Positions 56,171 to 62,510 of a DNA stretch of 64,000 nt are shown piece after piece. The stretch comes from an uncultured Prevotellaceae bacterium. Its GTDB lineage: Bacteria > Bacteroidota > Bacteroidia > Bacteroidales > Bacteroidaceae. Positions within the stretch are counted from its first letter, which is position 1. The number at the start of each line of letters is the position of its first letter. Position numbers and translations under genes: made by a program. The notes beneath the pieces were generated by a model that was not told the origin of the DNA, did no database searches, and was given only the letters and a program-made list of their open reading frames with translations. The stretch covers positions 23,611 to 87,610 of the forward strand of contig CAMOKH010000097.1 in NCBI GenBank assembly GCA_946617675.1. The letters are read 5' to 3'.

Positions 56171-56266
56171 AGCCGGGTAACGCGTCTCAACCCACCGGGT
56201 AACGCACCTCAACCCGGCGGGTAACGCCGCTCTACCCGCCGGGTAACGCCGCTCGACCCGCCGCCT
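56171..56266. repeat. 22-nt tandem repeat downstream of ilvD
   Basis: Four copies of (C/A)(G/A)CCGGGTAACGCxxCTCxACC with an exact 22-nt period. It opens a 498-nt gap without gene (56167-56664). Confidence 0.8.
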
Positions 56267-56325
56267 CCGTATCATGAGCAGCCGCCTTAGCTTACTGAAC
56301 CGCCGCCGTCAGAAACAGAGCCACT

Positions 56326-56530
56326 AACCTCCCGTCAGCCCTATAAATCGTTGATATGCAGACGGTTTGTGAATCATCGTCCTCCCGCCAGACCTCCCGT
56401 CAATCTCCCGTCAACCTCCCGCTTGCCTATAAGTGAGGTCCGACGGGACCTCAACGGGAGGTCTCGCCGCCCAACCTCCCGTCGCGTAACCCCTCTGTAC
56501 ATCGGCGTTTCAAGCGAATGCGGGAGGTCA
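56326..56530. repeat. Cluster of direct and inverted CCTCCCGTCA repeats
   Basis: (A)CCTCCCGTCA or CCTCCCGCCA occurs at least six times in direct and GGGAGGT several times in inverted orientation within this non-coding stretch. A multi-branched secondary structure is possible. No ORF character. Confidence 0.55.
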
Positions 56531-56569
56531 GGAGGTTAAAATCAATTGTCTTACACTGAGAAAACTTTT

Positions 56570-56611
56570 CTCCGAATCGCTTGGCGCTTCGGAGTTTTTT
56601 TTGTATCTTTG
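56570..56611 (+). promoter_or_regulatory. Terminator-promoter composite, copy 1
   Basis: Hairpin CTCCGAATCG / CGCTTCGGAG (56570-56594, one mismatch), T8 tract (56595-56602), then TATCTTTG (56604-56611); TTGG at 56581-56584 in the hairpin loop sits at the -33 position. It can terminate incoming transcripts and start the antitoxin transcript. Copy 2 is at 57065-57105. Confidence 0.7.
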
Positions 56612-56664
56612 CACCGTCGCTTAGTCAGCCCACTTGTGGGCGGCGTATAATAATATTGAATGCA

Positions 56665-56907
56665 ATGAATGAAAGAATAACAGAAGGACAAGCTTCAGTT
56701 CTCAACCCTGTACAACTGCATCTATTGAGAATGTTTTCGTACATGAAAAGTGAGGCTCAGTTGAAAGAACTTAAAAAAGTGCTCGCCGAATACTATTTCA
56801 ACGAGGTGGAAAAAGGTATGGCCAACCTTGAAGACCAAGGACTTTGGGGGCGCGAGCAGAGCGATGCGGTAATGAACGAACATTTGCGCACACCATACGA
56901 ATCCTGA
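56665..56907 (+). CDS. Small antitoxin-like protein (partner of PIN-type toxins)
   Basis: 80 residues from MNERITEGQASVLNPVQ; the track start runs upstream into the promoter. All-helical: VQLHLLRMFSYMKSEAQLKELKKVL..., ending NEHLRTPYES. I recognise this as a family usually paired with a PIN-domain ribonuclease toxin in Bacteroidota; that pairing is from memory. Here the partner is reduced to a remnant at 56912-57019. AT-rich relative to ilvD. It may persist as an orphan antitoxin. Confidence 0.7.
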   Translation: MNERITEGQASVLNPVQLHLLRMFSYMKSEAQLKELKKVLAEYYFNEVEKGMANLEDQGLWGREQSDAVMNEHLRTPYES

Positions 56908-56911
56908 ATAC

Positions 56912-57019
56912 ATGAAGCGCATCGTTCTCAACGACAAACATTTCAAACCACTGGACAATATCAGTTTCCCAAAACTGTTCGTACTAAAACTCATGGAGTT
57001 TGTCGAACGGCTAAAATAA
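56912..57019 (+). pseudogene. Remnant of a PIN-domain toxin (C-terminal 35 codons)
   Basis: A 35-residue ORF starting MKRIVLNDKHFKPLDN that begins 4 nt after the antitoxin-like stop. The segment LNDKHFKPLDNISFPKL resembles the C-terminal end of PIN-family toxins (pattern T-x-D-x-H-F-x-x-L-x-x-I-x-F-P), where it would be preceded by about 100 residues carrying the acidic catalytic residues. All of that is missing, while the start codon and frame are intact, consistent with an internal deletion that fused the initiator region to the C-terminus. Too short to be an active RNase. Confidence 0.6.
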
Positions 57020-57064
57020 GAAAAGAAAAGAAAAGACTGATTAACAACAGTTCAAAAATTTTTC

Positions 57065-57105
57065 TCCGAATCGTTTGGCGGTTCGGGGATATTTTTGTAT
57101 CTTTG
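57065..57105 (+). promoter_or_regulatory. Terminator-promoter composite, copy 2
   Basis: Hairpin CTCCGAATCG / CGGTTCGGGG (with G-U pairs), ATATTTTT tract, then TATCTTTG (57098-57105). TTTG at 57074-57077 gives an exact 20-nt spacing. It closely resembles 56570-56611. The transcript it would start contains no long ORF for about 300 nt. Confidence 0.75.
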
Positions 57106-57402
57106 TCGCCGACTCAGGTAGCCCGTAAGGGTGAGCGGGTCGAAACTTAGTGGTAAAAGGACGTTTACGAACGTTATCTTCAGCATCTGAATCTCGCAAA
57201 TTCAAGCACTTGAAGATACGCAACCGAAGCGTCCACTTTGGGTGTATTGTACCCTGTTCATCTTTGAACAGCTTCAATATATCTCGGCGTGGGCTATCGA
57301 GTTGCTTATCCTAGTGCGAGGCAATGCGAGAGCCCAGATGCGGGATAGGCGAAGTAGAGCACCCACGTCTTTACGTTTAACACATTCAATCGCTGAATCG
57401 GG
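57106..57402 (+). ncRNA. Candidate non-coding RNA or long leader upstream of the island operon
   Basis: This 300-nt stretch follows a consensus promoter and precedes the first island ORF. It has no convincing ORF on the plus strand. Short complementary segments are visible (GTAGCCCGTAAGGGTGAGCGGG; TGGGTGTATTGTACCC; CTGTTCATCTTTGAACAG; GCTTATCC...GGGATAGGC). I recall similar sequence in other Bacteroidota intergenic regions, but cannot confirm. It could be a structured RNA, a 5' leader, or a decayed gene. Confidence 0.35.
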
Positions 57403-57621
57403 GTGGCTATAGGCAGACGGTTTATGGCGTATGGCAAACATAATGAAACGACAGAGCATTCTAATCCTACTTCCCATGCCTTAAAAAGCTGTGATAATGA
57501 CAGAAAGGCTTTTGAAGCGCAGCAAGTACAACTTAACAATACGATGAATGCTGTTGAAAACTATATCAAACAACTTGAAATACTAAATACAAACCCTTTT
57601 CAAAATAACAAAGTATTATGA
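57403..57621 (+). CDS. Small hypothetical protein at island start
   Basis: 72 residues if started at 57403 (MAIGRRFMAYGKHNETTEHS...); alternative ATGs at 57424 or at MNAVENYIKQLEIL would give about 65 or 25 residues. The C-terminal half is helical (QVQLNNTMNAVENYIKQLEIL). Its stop overlaps the next ORF (ATGA), which supports translation of at least the C-terminal part. The N-terminal half may be untranslated and belong to the preceding non-coding element. Confidence 0.4.
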   Translation: MAIGRRFMAYGKHNETTEHSNPTSHALKSCDNDRKAFEAQQVQLNNTMNAVENYIKQLEILNTNPFQNNKVL

Positions 57622-57758
57622 ACAAAATAGAGAAGACTTTAGAAGAAAGACGTGCGGAACTCAAGCGTAAATTACCTGAAGGTGGTAACATTTCTCTTAT
57701 AAAGGACAAAGAAAAAGATGGGGATTGTATTCAACTCCCCACTACCATTTATTGTTAA
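57618..57758 (+). CDS. 46-residue ORF with a diverged copy of the E2-protein repeat
   Basis: Too short for the track. It contains ERRAELKRKLPEGGNISL followed by IKDKEKDG, which parallels KRAELKRKLLEGGKITLKKD in the tandem repeats of the next protein. Start overlaps the upstream stop (ATGA); it ends IQLPTTIYC 39 nt before the E2-like gene. Because the core RAELKRKLxEGG is conserved at protein level, it is likely coding. It may be a stand-alone repeat unit, or a 5' fragment of an older version of the E2-like gene. Confidence 0.55.
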   Translation: MNKIEKTLEERRAELKRKLPEGGNISLIKDKEKDGDCIQLPTTIYC

Positions 57759-57797
57759 CTCATATAGTTTACTTTAATTATAAAATACAATATACAA

Positions 57798-58613
57798 ATG
57801 AATACTATTATCATTCCTCAAGGTCGTTTAGCAGACGATGCTGCCCTTGCAGCAAAACGTGCAGAACTGAAGCGTAAGTTACTCGAAGGTGGTAAAATCA
57901 CTCTTAAAAAAGATGGTAATGCCACAGGTGCTGCTGGTGAAGCATCTACTATCAGCATTCCTCAAGGAAAGCTGGCAGATGACGCAGCTTTGGCAGCAAA
58001 ACGTGCAGAACTGAAGCGCAAGTTGCTTGAAGGAGGTAAAATCACTCTTAAAAAGGATGGAAATGCTACAGGTGCTGCTGGTGAGGCATCTACAATTAGC
58101 ATCCCACAAGGAAAATTGGCAATGCCTCAATGGTACGAACGTGATCCAGAACTACTTGAAGCAGAGAAGATAGCTATGGGGCGTGCATTCAGCAATTTTG
58201 AACTCGGAATACTGGACGATGGCCGCTTGTATTGGCAAGGAACCGTTTCGCCGGGTATATATGAATCCAAATTCGGCGAAAAACGTATCTACCATTTGAT
58301 GGCTGTTTACCAACAGAACCATCCTGAACAGAGAATGGGATCAACAGTATTTGTTTATCCCTTGTTACCTGATGCTGAAGAACTCATGGAAGAATTGCAT
58401 CGAAAGACAGGTCAATACCCTTCTCATATATTAAGAGACTCAAACAATCAGCGATACCTGTGTACTGCGGAATCTTCTGATATAAAAGTTGGCAATACAG
58501 TTACTACTGCTGCATCTGTAATTGGCTGGGCTGTGAAATGGCTTATGGCTTTTGAACTTGTGTTAACAGGAGACCTTCCCGTAGAGAAATTCAATCAACA
58601 TCACGGTATATAG
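57798..58613 (+). CDS. E2/UBC-like protein with two N-terminal 48-residue repeats
   Basis: 271 residues. Residues 4-99 are two 48-residue repeats (ISIPQGKLADDAAL... to ...GAAGEAST) plus the start of a third; the rest is a globular domain I read as a prokaryotic E2 (ubiquitin-conjugating) fold: LYWQGTVSP and YHLMAVY strands, VYPLLPDAEELM, then H...RYLCTAES with the presumptive catalytic Cys222, and the C-terminal helix VKWLMAFELVLTGDLP that resembles the W-x-x-x-(Y/F)-E-x-x-x-x-TG-x-x-P ending of bacterial E2-like proteins. The next genes encode a JAB isopeptidase (1 nt away) and a ThiF/E1-like enzyme, which strongly supports the E2 call. AT-rich, foreign to the chromosome. No separate ubiquitin-like gene is visible. 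Confidence 0.7.
   Translation: MNTIIIPQGRLADDAALAAKRAELKRKLLEGGKITLKKDGNATGAAGEASTISIPQGKLADDAALAAKRAELKRKLLEGGKITLKKDGNATGAAGEASTISIPQGKLAMPQWYERDPELLEAEKIAMGRAFSNFELGILDDGRLYWQGTVSPGIYESKFGEKRIYHLMAVYQQNHPEQRMGSTVFVYPLLPDAEELMEELHRKTGQYPSHILRDSNNQRYLCTAESSDIKVGNTVTTAASVIGWAVKWLMAFELVLTGDLPVEKFNQHHGI
57807..58121 (+). repeat. 144-nt coding tandem repeat (2 full copies plus 27 nt)
   Basis: Unit 1 57807-57950, unit 2 57951-58094, partial unit 3 58095-58121. Units 1 and 2 differ in 19 codons, of which I count 17 synonymous and 2 amino-acid changing, so the protein sequence is being preserved while the DNA drifts. Each unit contains KLLEGG followed by Lys. Confidence 0.9.
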
Positions 58614-58614
58614 T

Positions 58615-59676
58615 ATGGACGGAAATTGCCAAATAGTTGTTTTCTCAGATAAGGCATACAACGCTATTATCAGAGAGACATTTGAGTGGGAACCAGTTGA
58701 GACTGGTGGTATCTTACTCGGCCACATCCTTGACAATGGATGTTGGATAGTCATGGACGTACTTCCTCCCGGATATGGTGAAGGTCGCGAAGGGGACAAC
58801 GTATATCACGAATATGGCTATTTTGAGTACAATCGAAAATTTGTCAACTATCTAGCGAAGTCTGTGGCTGAACAATATGAAATTCCATTGGAGTTGTTGG
58901 GCCTGTGGCATAGACATCCGGGGAGTATGGATCACTTTTCTGGTACTGACGACGGAACAAACGCTACCTTTGCCCAACAAAATCCACAAGGAACTATTTC
59001 AGGCTTAATAAATGTTGATCCTCAACTTAGAATGACTATGTATTATCTATCTCATGCTGATGCAATCAACAGAAGTAGAGGTTCACTTAATTATCAAGAA
59101 GTTCAGATTGAAGTAGGTTCCGACTTGATTCCTGAAGAGTATTTCAGATTGCGCTATTATCGTGGTGAAGAAAAAGACAAACACCCATATCCTCCCCTTC
59201 GTCCAAAGACTACTCGTTTTTCAAGATACAACAACGAGGAAAGTGCTGGACATAGTGATGGAACCGCTGAAGGAAGAAATAACGCAAATAGCACTGTAAG
59301 TGAACTTAATGGAATCCATGTGGTATCCACTACGAAAGGTGAGCAGTTATCTGCAATCTCTGATATTACAGAAGCATTAAAAAAAAACAAAAATCTTCTA
59401 GCTCTTCTAGTAATAGCGATAGTGGTATTCGTTTTATCACTCTTCTCGATTAAGAAATATTATTCGAGATTATTTGAATTCTTTTGTGGGGATAAGCCTT
59501 CTATAGAGAATCCGATACAAAAATCTCTACCTGATGGATCATCTCAAAATGGCTCTGCGTCAGAACAAGAAGACAAAACGAAAGGTGATACCATAGAGAA
59601 GAAAGAGGATAAAGTTTCAGAACCTTCCAAAGATTCAGGGAAGTCTGGAGAGGAAAAAGGTAATTTAAACGTTTGA
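58615..59676 (+). CDS. JAB/JAMM isopeptidase with C-terminal membrane anchor
   Basis: 353 residues. The JAMM zinc site is complete: Glu29 in VETGGILLG, His99-x-His101-Pro in LWHRHPGSM, then Ser109-x-x-Asp112 (FSGTD), an exact HxHPx6SxxD. The catalytic domain spans about 1-185. A Ser/Asn-rich linker follows, then one membrane helix (LLALLVIAIVVFVLSLFSI, about 263-282) and a highly charged tail (EEKGNLNV end). In Ubl systems such enzymes remove or mature the modifier; here the topology puts the protease domain N-terminal to a single helix with no signal peptide, so presumably in the cytoplasm. It is 1 nt from the E2-like gene and 17 nt from the E1-like gene. Confidence 0.88.
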   Translation: MDGNCQIVVFSDKAYNAIIRETFEWEPVETGGILLGHILDNGCWIVMDVLPPGYGEGREGDNVYHEYGYFEYNRKFVNYLAKSVAEQYEIPLELLGLWHRHPGSMDHFSGTDDGTNATFAQQNPQGTISGLINVDPQLRMTMYYLSHADAINRSRGSLNYQEVQIEVGSDLIPEEYFRLRYYRGEEKDKHPYPPLRPKTTRFSRYNNEESAGHSDGTAEGRNNANSTVSELNGIHVVSTTKGEQLSAISDITEALKKNKNLLALLVIAIVVFVLSLFSIKKYYSRLFEFFCGDKPSIENPIQKSLPDGSSQNGSASEQEDKTKGDTIEKKEDKVSEPSKDSGKSGEEKGNLNV

Positions 59677-59693
59677 CTTAAAGCAGATATGAT

Positions 59694-60866
59694 ATGACAA
59701 ATATAAAAATAGATCCTAATCTATTCATGAAGGGAAAAAGGCGCAAACCAACTATTTGTTACCCTGATGGAATTAAAAATGAATACTCCACATTATGGGG
59801 TTACTATATAGAAGAAAGTAATTACTACAACATTGTTGGAGTAAATCATGCTCCTGAAGGTCTTGGTGGTATCACTCCTAAATGTGTGGGCCACTTCTAT
59901 CCCAATAGACCGACTGAAGTCAATGATGATTTGATTTATGGCTATTACGAAGGTGATGAGGTGGTGTTCTATGACCTTTCCGGTACGCTGTGTGAACTTG
60001 AACCAGTAAGGTTGAAGATGGATATATTCTCAAGAAACACAGGCATCTTGGAATCAGACATAATGTTGAAGAAAGGTGCTATTATCCTTGGATGTGGCTC
60101 CGTCGGCAGTCTTGTCGCCTTAGAGCTGGCCCGTGCAGGTGTGGGACGATTTTTCTTAATTGATATGGATATTTTAGGATATCACAATATCTGTCGGCAT
60201 CAATGCGGTATCCAGGATGTAGGAAAATACAAGACTACTGCCATTAAGGAACGTATTCTTCAGATTAACCCGACTGCTCAAGTCATAACGGAACACAATA
60301 GGATTCAAGAAGTACCGCTTGACAAAATAGCACCATTCTGTAACAGTGATACGATTATAGTGGGGTGTGCAGACAACAGGGAGGGCGATCTCTATGCTGA
60401 TACAATTCTTGGCAAGCCCTATAAGATGCCTTTTATCTCCATTGGCTGTTGGGAGCGAGCTTTTGCTGGAGAAATTTTCTACTGTTTGCCAGAAGGTATG
60501 CCCGCCTATTCTGATTTTATAGATGCATTAGGTGAATCTTCTGGGCGAGTAAATGCCAATACTCATTTGTATATGGGTGAAGTGGGTACATTCGAGCCGG
60601 GTATATCTGTTGATATCAATTTCGTCACCACTATAGCGATCAAAATGATATTGGATTTGTTAAACCGTGATAATGAACACTATACGCAACGATTGATACA
60701 CAATCTTAGCCAATATACACTAATCTGCAATACAAACAATCCAAAGATTGGAGGTGAGATGGCTGAAATATTTTCTTACCCACTTCAGGTTACAACGAGT
60801 ATAGAGGTTGAATATGCTCAAAAAGAAGATGAACGAGAGTCAAAACATGAAGAAATGTCTCAATGA
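59694..60866 (+). CDS. ThiF/E1-like ubiquitin-activating-type enzyme
   Basis: 390 residues. The N-terminal 125 residues form a separate domain that I do not recognise (GLGGITPKCVGHFYPN could be a degenerate JAB-like fold). The Rossmann E1 core follows: ILGCGSVGSLVALELARAG (about 130), FLIDMDILGYHNICRHQ with the conserved D and N-x-x-R, DVGKYKTTA with the adenylation Lys, INPTAQVI, and VGCADNREGD. A candidate thioester Cys is in SIGCWERAF (about 251). It would adenylate a Ubl C-terminus and pass it to the E2-like protein. It overlaps the next gene by ATGA. No cyclase (CD-NTase) is in the window. Confidence 0.85.
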   Translation: MTNIKIDPNLFMKGKRRKPTICYPDGIKNEYSTLWGYYIEESNYYNIVGVNHAPEGLGGITPKCVGHFYPNRPTEVNDDLIYGYYEGDEVVFYDLSGTLCELEPVRLKMDIFSRNTGILESDIMLKKGAIILGCGSVGSLVALELARAGVGRFFLIDMDILGYHNICRHQCGIQDVGKYKTTAIKERILQINPTAQVITEHNRIQEVPLDKIAPFCNSDTIIVGCADNREGDLYADTILGKPYKMPFISIGCWERAFAGEIFYCLPEGMPAYSDFIDALGESSGRVNANTHLYMGEVGTFEPGISVDINFVTTIAIKMILDLLNRDNEHYTQRLIHNLSQYTLICNTNNPKIGGEMAEIFSYPLQVTTSIEVEYAQKEDERESKHEEMSQ

Positions 60867-61363
60867 ACAGGTATCATGTAAAAATAGAGGAATCGATTCT
60901 GCCTGAAACCTACTCTTTTGACGAGTTGATAGAGAATGGACTCTTAGATGAAAGAGACGAACATATTCAGGTAAGGCTTATGGGGGAAAGCGATTGGGTA
61001 ATTGCTCGTGATTATCCATTCTCAGCCTCAGAAGCTCCACCCTTAAGTACTAATCGTAATATAGGAAACATATCTGGAAATTATACAATTAACGACGATG
61101 GGTCGATTAACAGACCCGGAAACTATGACAGGCCGCCCAAGCCGGACAGCAATCTTATCTGGTCTATTATTTGTATCTCAGTATGTCTGCCTTTTGGATT
61201 GCTCGCGTTGGTGGAGTCTGTCAAAGTAGATTCTCTGTATTCCAATGGGGAATACGATGCAGCTATAAGAGCATCAGAAAACTCAAAGAAATGGTCAATG
61301 TGGTGTCTGTGGTCTTGGCTCATTATATTGGGAATAATCTTTATTGCGGCAATAGCAAATTAA
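60863..61363 (+). CDS. GYF_2-like plus CD225/dispanin membrane protein
   Basis: 166 residues. Residues 1-58: a GYF_2-like domain (YHVKIEESILPETYSFDELI, GLLDERDEHIQVRLMGESDW in parts) shared with the proteins at 62057 and 62511. Linker with YTINDDGSINRPG. Residues about 90-166: a CD225/dispanin domain (DSNLIWSIICISVCLPFGLLALVESVKV, then VDSLYSNGEYDAA and KKWSMWCLWSW) with two membrane segments, related to eukaryotic IFITM. Coupled to the E1-like gene by ATGA, so it is part of the same system. Confidence 0.8.
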   Translation: MNRYHVKIEESILPETYSFDELIENGLLDERDEHIQVRLMGESDWVIARDYPFSASEAPPLSTNRNIGNISGNYTINDDGSINRPGNYDRPPKPDSNLIWSIICISVCLPFGLLALVESVKVDSLYSNGEYDAAIRASENSKKWSMWCLWSWLIILGIIFIAAIAN

Positions 61364-61399
61364 ATATATTTATATTAACACTTTAAAACATCAGTTACA

Positions 61400-61648
61400 A
61401 TGGGAAATCAAAACAAACCTGACAACAACATGCTTTGGGCAATCCTTAGCACTCTGTTCTGTTGCCTTCCGTTAGGCATCGTGTCAATTATCAATGCAGC
61501 TAAAGTCGACGGGCTTTATAGAGCTGGTGATTATCAAGGAGCACAAGATGCTGCCGACAATGCAAAGAAATATGCTCAGTATGGTGCTGTGTGTGGCTTG
61601 ATTGTGTTTGTCATCTACTTCTTTATTGGAATGGCAGGAGCAATGTAA
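61400..61648 (+). CDS. CD225/dispanin-domain membrane protein (minimal)
   Basis: 82 residues consisting of the dispanin domain alone: NMLWAILSTLFCCLPLGIVSIINAAKV, VDGLYRAGDYQGAQDAADNAKKY, then a second membrane helix (GLIVFVIYFFIGMAG). It has the paired cysteines FCCLP that in IFITM proteins are palmitoylated; whether that happens here is unknown. It lies 36 nt after the GYF-dispanin gene. Confidence 0.85.
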   Translation: MGNQNKPDNNMLWAILSTLFCCLPLGIVSIINAAKVDGLYRAGDYQGAQDAADNAKKYAQYGAVCGLIVFVIYFFIGMAGAM

Positions 61649-61660
61649 AAAGTTTGAGCA

Positions 61661-62047
61661 ATGGTTAGTGTTGACAAGATAATGCCGTATGTGTTCCCAT
61701 TAGTAATAGCGGGGGTGTTCATATTGTATTATCTTGTCAATCCATTGCAATCGACCTTTCCAATTCAGTGTCCTTGGCATCTATTAACAGGTACACAATG
61801 TCCTGCATGTGGATTTCAAAGGGCACTTTACTCTCTGTTGCATGGTAATTTTCTTGATGCTCTAAGTTATAATTATTTCTTTATATTCTCTATTCCTTAT
61901 GCCTTCTTAGCAATTGTTGCAACTTGGTATAACTACCATCATGTGTTCGACGGGTTACGTACTTTTGTATATCACCGCCTTACTTTACAGACATATATAG
62001 TGTTGTACTTTGGATGGTGGATTATAAGGAACTTGTACAATATCTAA
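61661..62047 (+). CDS. DUF2752 membrane protein
   Basis: 128 residues. Diagnostic DUF2752 block CPWHLLTGTQCPACGFQRAL at about 37-56, with membrane helices before it (YVFPLVIAGVFILYYLV) and after it (YFFIFSIPYAFLAIVATW, TYIVLYFGWWIIRNL). The family is common in Bacteroidota and is often next to dispanins; its function is unknown. The CPxCG could bind metal or form a disulphide. 12 nt after the dispanin gene. Confidence 0.88.
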   Translation: MVSVDKIMPYVFPLVIAGVFILYYLVNPLQSTFPIQCPWHLLTGTQCPACGFQRALYSLLHGNFLDALSYNYFFIFSIPYAFLAIVATWYNYHHVFDGLRTFVYHRLTLQTYIVLYFGWWIIRNLYNI

Positions 62048-62056
62048 CAATGCCTT

Positions 62057-62497
62057 ATGAAGAAATATCAAGTAATGATTGAAGGAGAGATAGCATCACA
62101 AACATTCACACTCGACGAGATGCTTGAATTAGGTTTGTTGGATGATTACGATGAGAATATAAAGATAAAACTCTATGAGGAATTCGTATGGCAGGTTGCA
62201 CGTGATTATCCATTCCATATCTCCGAAGCTAATTCTTCGGGTTCCAGTTTTGTTGTAAACAATGATGGTACCGTTACCCGAAAGAAAAATAACAAGAACA
62301 ATAGAGGATACACAATTGACGAATATGGACAGATTAAAAGGAGAGGAAATAGTACACAAGTTGAATCGTCTACAGATACGAATAACACAACAGTTTCAGG
62401 GACTTCTCAATCTAACACGAGTGGCAATGATAAAAGCGGATGTATTTGGGCTGTTATTATTGCTATAGGAATAATGGTGCTAGCAGCAATTTTATAA
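62057..62497 (+). CDS. GYF_2-like domain protein with C-terminal membrane anchor
   Basis: 146 residues. The N-terminal GYF_2-like domain (YQVMIEGEIASQTFTLDEML...FVWQVARDYPF) is followed by two copies of the motif (F/Y)(V/T)(V/I)(N/D)xxGx(V/I)xR: FVVNNDGTVTRKK and YTIDEYGQIKRRG. Then a Ser/Thr/Asn-rich linker and one C-terminal helix (CIWAVIIAIGIMVLAAIL), i.e. a tail anchor with cytoplasmic N-domain. Part of the island operon; gap 9 nt upstream, 13 nt downstream. Confidence 0.75.
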   Translation: MKKYQVMIEGEIASQTFTLDEMLELGLLDDYDENIKIKLYEEFVWQVARDYPFHISEANSSGSSFVVNNDGTVTRKKNNKNNRGYTIDEYGQIKRRGNSTQVESSTDTNNTTVSGTSQSNTSGNDKSGCIWAVIIAIGIMVLAAIL

Positions 62498-62510
62498 AAA
62501 GCAAATTAAT

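Noticed and set aside
56171-56266. CRISPR array
   Set aside because: Units are contiguous 22-nt tandem repeats without unique spacers, and no cas genes are nearby.
57110-57190. tRNA-like look (GGGTCGAAAC segment)
   Set aside because: No acceptor stem, anticodon arm or CCA arrangement could be folded around it.
57106-57402. Retron msr-msd
   Set aside because: No reverse transcriptase gene in the neighbourhood.
57274-57539. Minus-strand ORFs of 67-77 codons in the island leader
   Set aside because: Two overlapping frames with no family features, antisense to a promoter-driven region; more likely a non-coding element.
57798-60866. Type II CBASS or PRTRC cassette
   Set aside because: No CD-NTase cyclase, CBASS effector, ParB-related or PRTRC-type small Ubl gene is visible in the window; could change if the operon continues past 64,000.
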